A stretch of 8,501 nt of DNA, taken from contig CAYPCH010000142.1 in NCBI GenBank assembly GCA_964409165.1, forward strand, positions 1 through 8,501. Reading direction: 5' to 3'. The translations under genes and the position numbers were made by a program. The notes under the pieces are model-generated. The model searched no databases. It was not told the DNA's origin and was given only the letters and a program-made list of their open reading frames with translations. Source of the DNA: CAYPCH01 sp964409165. Its GTDB lineage: Bacteria; Bacillota; Clostridia; Acetivibrionales; Acetivibrionaceae. How positions within the stretch are numbered: position 1 is the first letter of the stretch; each line of letters opens with the position of its first letter. This document shows, piece after piece, positions 5,739-8,501 of this stretch.

Positions 5739-7178
5739 TTAATATCCCCTATATGACTTTATATTGAATTTATAGCGCCCTTCCTCGGTGAGTTTGCTTT
5801 TAGGCATAAACATCTGTGTCATAAATAAGTACTTTATTGATACATCAGCATCAGCTCTCATGTATGTATTGACATCTGAAAGCTTATATTTTGTTGTCCC
5901 AATTTCTTTATTCATGTTCACTTGTATAACGTCTTTCACTCTATCCATTTTTACTTCTTTATTTTCCAGTAATAATAAAAATCTTAAATAATCCCTGTAT
6001 CCCATCGTAAGAAATTTACTGTCCAAGAAGCTCTTTTTTTTCTTTTCAGCATTACTGTCTTTATCTTTGTTATCCTCCTCCTTCTTATCCTCTTCTTTGT
6101 TGCCTTCCCCTTTCTTACTATCTTTTTTTTTCCCTTTAACTAACTCCTTTATCTTATCTTTAGTTGCCAATTTTGTTTCGCCTGACAGTAGTTTTATATA
6201 CTCTCCTACTCTTTCTCCCACAGTAGACCTATCTTCTTGAGCAAGCTTGCCAATATTTTCTTCTACAAGATTTAATAGTTTTGCTCTATCTTCTGATACG
6301 TTTTCACTTATTTGTCTCGCAAGCCCTTTTTTAATTTCTTCTATCTTCTCATTTATATCATCTACTTTTGTTCTTTCATATTTAAAAAACTCTATCTCTT
6401 TACTTTTGAAATCACTTTTGTCTTGTAAAAAATCAAATAATCCCTTTATTGCAGAACTTCCTTCTAATAGCTGATTAAGTATTTCTTTCTGCCTTTTTTT
6501 TGATTTCAAATGGTCTTGAGCATACTCTTCCCTTCTATCTGCCAATTCCTTTGCAATGTTCTCTACTTCTTCAAATTCAGTTTTAAGTCCATTTCTGTAT
6601 GCCAAATATGCATCCGGAGTCTTTTCATATATTGTCTTTTCAATACTGTATAAAAGTTCACTGCTTTCATCTCCTGTAATTCTATTGTTTTCAAGTTCTT
6701 TCAAGCTGTCCTCAAACAATTTATTTATATCGGTTTCCTCAATATCAAGCATTTCTATCTTGCTTTTCTCCCAGTCATAAAACACTCTGTCCACAGACAT
6801 CTTTATTTTATTTTCTATTATAGTTTCCACTTCATCTCGTACAAACTCTTTATAATCCTCCGGATCATCCACTGTAAAATCAGCTGTTTTACCATCCGCT
6901 CTATCCAATACTTGCTTTGCCATTTCTGTACTGGCATCAGCTACTACATCTATGGTGTTAGTGGTGGCAAATTTTGCCACTTCCCCTATCAGCTCTTTCA
7001 GGCTTTTCTGAACACCCTCGGGGGACAATATCCAAGTCTGCCTGCTTTTCATTATCGGTATATTATCTTTACCTGCAAGTGTCATTAGCCCTACATCTAC
7101 CATCGACTCCCCCATCGCCCATGCAAAAAACCAATAAAATAGTAACGGCTCCCGCAAACGGACCTGCCGGCGCTGCAA
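5739..7178 (-). CDS. DUF5702-like Tad-associated protein, C-terminal part after a frameshift
   Basis: This is the downstream piece of one gene broken at 7125-7130. The frame is open from 7178, but only the part after the break (from FAWAMGESMVDVGLM, about 7124) makes sense as a continuation of the upstream piece. That segment completes a hydrophobic stretch. Long helical, charged coiled-coil sequence follows, then a Lys/Glu/Asp low-complexity linker (about 6040-6155). The C-terminal domain (FLTMGYRDYLRFLLLLENKEVKMDRVKDVIQ) resembles the end of DUF5702 proteins found beside Tad/Flp genes in Clostridia; this assignment is from memory. The first codon of the long frame is TTG without a ribosome binding site. 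An internal ATG preceded by GGGGGAG has only three bases of spacing, so independent translation is unlikely. The stop at 5739 is the true end of the gene. Confidence 0.6.
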   Translation of the reverse strand: MQRRQVRLREPLLFYWFFAWAMGESMVDVGLMTLAGKDNIPIMKSRQTWILSPEGVQKSLKELIGEVAKFATTNTIDVVADASTEMAKQVLDRADGKTADFTVDDPEDYKEFVRDEVETIIENKIKMSVDRVFYDWEKSKIEMLDIEETDINKLFEDSLKELENNRITGDESSELLYSIEKTIYEKTPDAYLAYRNGLKTEFEEVENIAKELADRREEYAQDHLKSKKRQKEILNQLLEGSSAIKGLFDFLQDKSDFKSKEIEFFKYERTKVDDINEKIEEIKKGLARQISENVSEDRAKLLNLVEENIGKLAQEDRSTVGERVGEYIKLLSGETKLATKDKIKELVKGKKKDSKKGEGNKEEDKKEEDNKDKDSNAEKKKKSFLDSKFLTMGYRDYLRFLLLLENKEVKMDRVKDVIQVNMNKEIGTTKYKLSDVNTYMRADADVSIKYLFMTQMFMPKSKLTEEGRYKFNIKSYRGY

Positions 7179-8501
7179 TAAGATTTACTGTATTCATTTT
7201 TGTGGGATCTGTGATAAGGGATATTGTATTTAAAACAAGTCTTATAAGGAGTATTTCTGCTGCCACCAATGCTATGTTTGCAAGCTCATCATCTTGTCCT
7301 GCAAGTATGTATTCTATTTCAGCTTTTGTTGTAAAGTAACTCTTCCTGTCGTTTTTTTCTTCACCACTCAGATTTTCTTCTTTGTTTCTTAGTGAATTTA
7401 TATGCATGAATGTTCCTACTATATATTCATTTACATATATTTCATCCCTAAGACTCGTAAGCATACCGCCTATTCCTGAAACTTTTCCGAAAGCCTTGTC
7501 TGAAAATCCTTCTCCTTCGGTTTTTTTAAACTCCATTCCGTCCATGATTTTTTGTGCTTCCATACTGTTTTCGTTTGAAACAGATTCATCAACATAATCC
7601 ATGAGACCTTGACTTGCAAGGCTTATAAAATCCTGCATTTCGCTTATTTTTTTTTGAATCTCTTTTTCATCCGCTTCCAATATGTCCTTGTACAGTTCAT
7701 TGCTGTCTACCTTGTTAATAGATGGTCTGTTAGCCCAGATTTCTTTATCTTTTTCTTTCTCTTCTTTTGTTCTTGTCTTGAATTGTTCTGTCAGTTTTTC
7801 AAATCTCTTCTTTGTCGATTCCTCCAGCTTTTCCTTGAATTCCGGTATGATACTCCTAAAGTCCAGACTGTTATCTTCTTCCTCTACAGGCCTAACTAAA
7901 TGGTAGTCTATATTGGTTTTGAATTCATCTATGTTTTGTTCCAATGTTTCTATGTAGGATAGTTTCTTGCGTATTTCTTTTGATATCGCAATAACTTCCG
8001 CATCAACTACAGGGTCACTGCCGTAGCTGTTTACTGTTTCCGATATTGCAGTATTCATTTGCAGTGGCTTTGCATCATCTATTCTAGCATCATATACTAT
8101 TTGCTTAATTGCTTCTATTACCACTTTATTTTCTTCAATTTTTATTCTATGATTGTCAAGACTTTCGGTACTTACTTCCTTTTCCTTAATTACTATTTGA
8201 TTACGCATTGATTCTGCAAATTCACTATTTTGAGCCTGCAACTTTTCTTTTATTTCTTTGGCTTTATTCTGCGCATCGGCTGCCTTTTTCTCCAGGTTTT
8301 TTATATTTTTCAATGCATCGTTTGAAAATGTGATATATATGTCTATATAGTCTCTCATGTTTTGAAGATTATCGTATGCACTTTTTATTACTCCGGTTCC
8401 TGTTTCCCTTCCCCTATTGTCCAATCCCAATCTGGTACGTGCTTGTTCCAGCTTTTCTTGCAATTTGGATTTTTCTTTTTCCAGAGGGTCTATGTATTCT
8501 T
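7069..8501 (-). CDS. DUF5702-like Tad-associated protein, N-terminal part (5' end outside the window)
   Basis: The frame is open through the window edge: codons before the TTG at 8463 read EYIDPLEKEKSK. The true start therefore lies beyond 8501 and the N-terminal anchor is not visible. The protein is mostly charged, helical coiled coil (NIKNLEKKAADAQNKAKEIK; EFKEKLEESTKKRFEKL). Two hydrophobic stretches follow: ANIALVAAEILLIRLVLNTI, and NLIAAPAGPFAGAVTILLVF just before the break. After 7125 the frame reads CMGDGGVDGRCRANDTCR and stops at 7069. That tail is composition-shifted and is plainly an out-of-frame reading of the following codons. Together with the piece at 5739-7178 it would give an uninterrupted protein of over 900 residues within the window. 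The role is probably in assembly or anchoring of a Tad-like surface structure, inferred from the TadE-like neighbour. Confidence 0.6.
   Translation of the reverse strand, partial: EYIDPLEKEKSKLQEKLEQARTRLGLDNRGRETGTGVIKSAYDNLQNMRDYIDIYITFSNDALKNIKNLEKKAADAQNKAKEIKEKLQAQNSEFAESMRNQIVIKEKEVSTESLDNHRIKIEENKVVIEAIKQIVYDARIDDAKPLQMNTAISETVNSYGSDPVVDAEVIAISKEIRKKLSYIETLEQNIDEFKTNIDYHLVRPVEEEDNSLDFRSIIPEFKEKLEESTKKRFEKLTEQFKTRTKEEKEKDKEIWANRPSINKVDSNELYKDILEADEKEIQKKISEMQDFISLASQGLMDYVDESVSNENSMEAQKIMDGMEFKKTEGEGFSDKAFGKVSGIGGMLTSLRDEIYVNEYIVGTFMHINSLRNKEENLSGEEKNDRKSYFTTKAEIEYILAGQDDELANIALVAAEILLIRLVLNTISLITDPTKMNTVNLIAAPAGPFAGAVTILLVFCMGDGGVDGRCRANDTCR
7125..7130 (-). other. Homopolymer frameshift site splitting the DUF5702-like gene
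   Basis: Six A residues on the + strand (T6 on the coding strand) mark where the sensible reading passes from one frame to the other. The upstream frame reads GTT TTT TGC. With five Ts it would read GTT TTT GCA TGG and join the downstream frame directly (LLVFAWAMGESM). A single inserted base therefore explains the break. It may be a true mutation, a sequencing error, or a slippage site giving a mixture of products. Confidence 0.75.

Noticed and set aside
6037..6155. T-rich, low-complexity run within the DUF5702-like gene as a regulatory or repeat element
   Set aside because: It simply encodes a Lys/Glu/Asp linker in frame with the flanking coding sequence and has no regular DNA period.

Overview
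This is an AT-rich window with Shine-Dalgarno sites of the AGGAGG type. Every recognisable gene lies on the minus strand. The gene content (Tad-type pseudopilin genes, a cobD/cobQ pair, a Bacillus-type barnase/barstar pair) suggests a Clostridia-class Firmicute. No rRNA or other marker gene is present, so this assignment is inference.

Read in the direction of transcription (high to low coordinates), the first region (about 8501-3388) is a secretion/pilus-like cluster. It holds a large coiled-coil membrane protein resembling the DUF5702 proteins that accompany Tad/Flp genes, split by a frameshift at a T6 run (7125-7130) and running off the window. Next come a GTG-initiated lipoprotein (5062-5652), a short orphan frame that looks like the tail of a lost gene (4707-4952), a small exported protein overlapping it (4261-4713), and a TadE-like pseudopilin (3388-4218).

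The second region (3325-1377) is a two-gene cobalamin unit. cobQ overlaps cobD through an ATGA junction. cobQ is only 279 codons: the N-terminal ATPase half is joined in frame to the last ~35 residues of the family, and the whole glutamine amidotransferase domain is missing.

The third region (1175-1) is a toxin-immunity pair. A barnase ribonuclease with all catalytic residues sits at the end of a lipoprotein: signal peptide with lipobox, then a ~150-residue repetitive Ser/Thr/Pro and Lys/Glu stalk, then the nuclease. A cytoplasmic barstar gene follows 20 bases later. Two copies of a ~29-base palindromic repeat, in opposite orientation, lie at the two ends of this region. One encodes the last residues of barstar and the other the last residues of CobD.

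The most notable points are the membrane-tethered barnase on a repeat-built stalk, the capture of two gene ends by the same small repeat, the amidotransferase-less cobQ, and the homopolymer frameshift in the Tad-associated gene.
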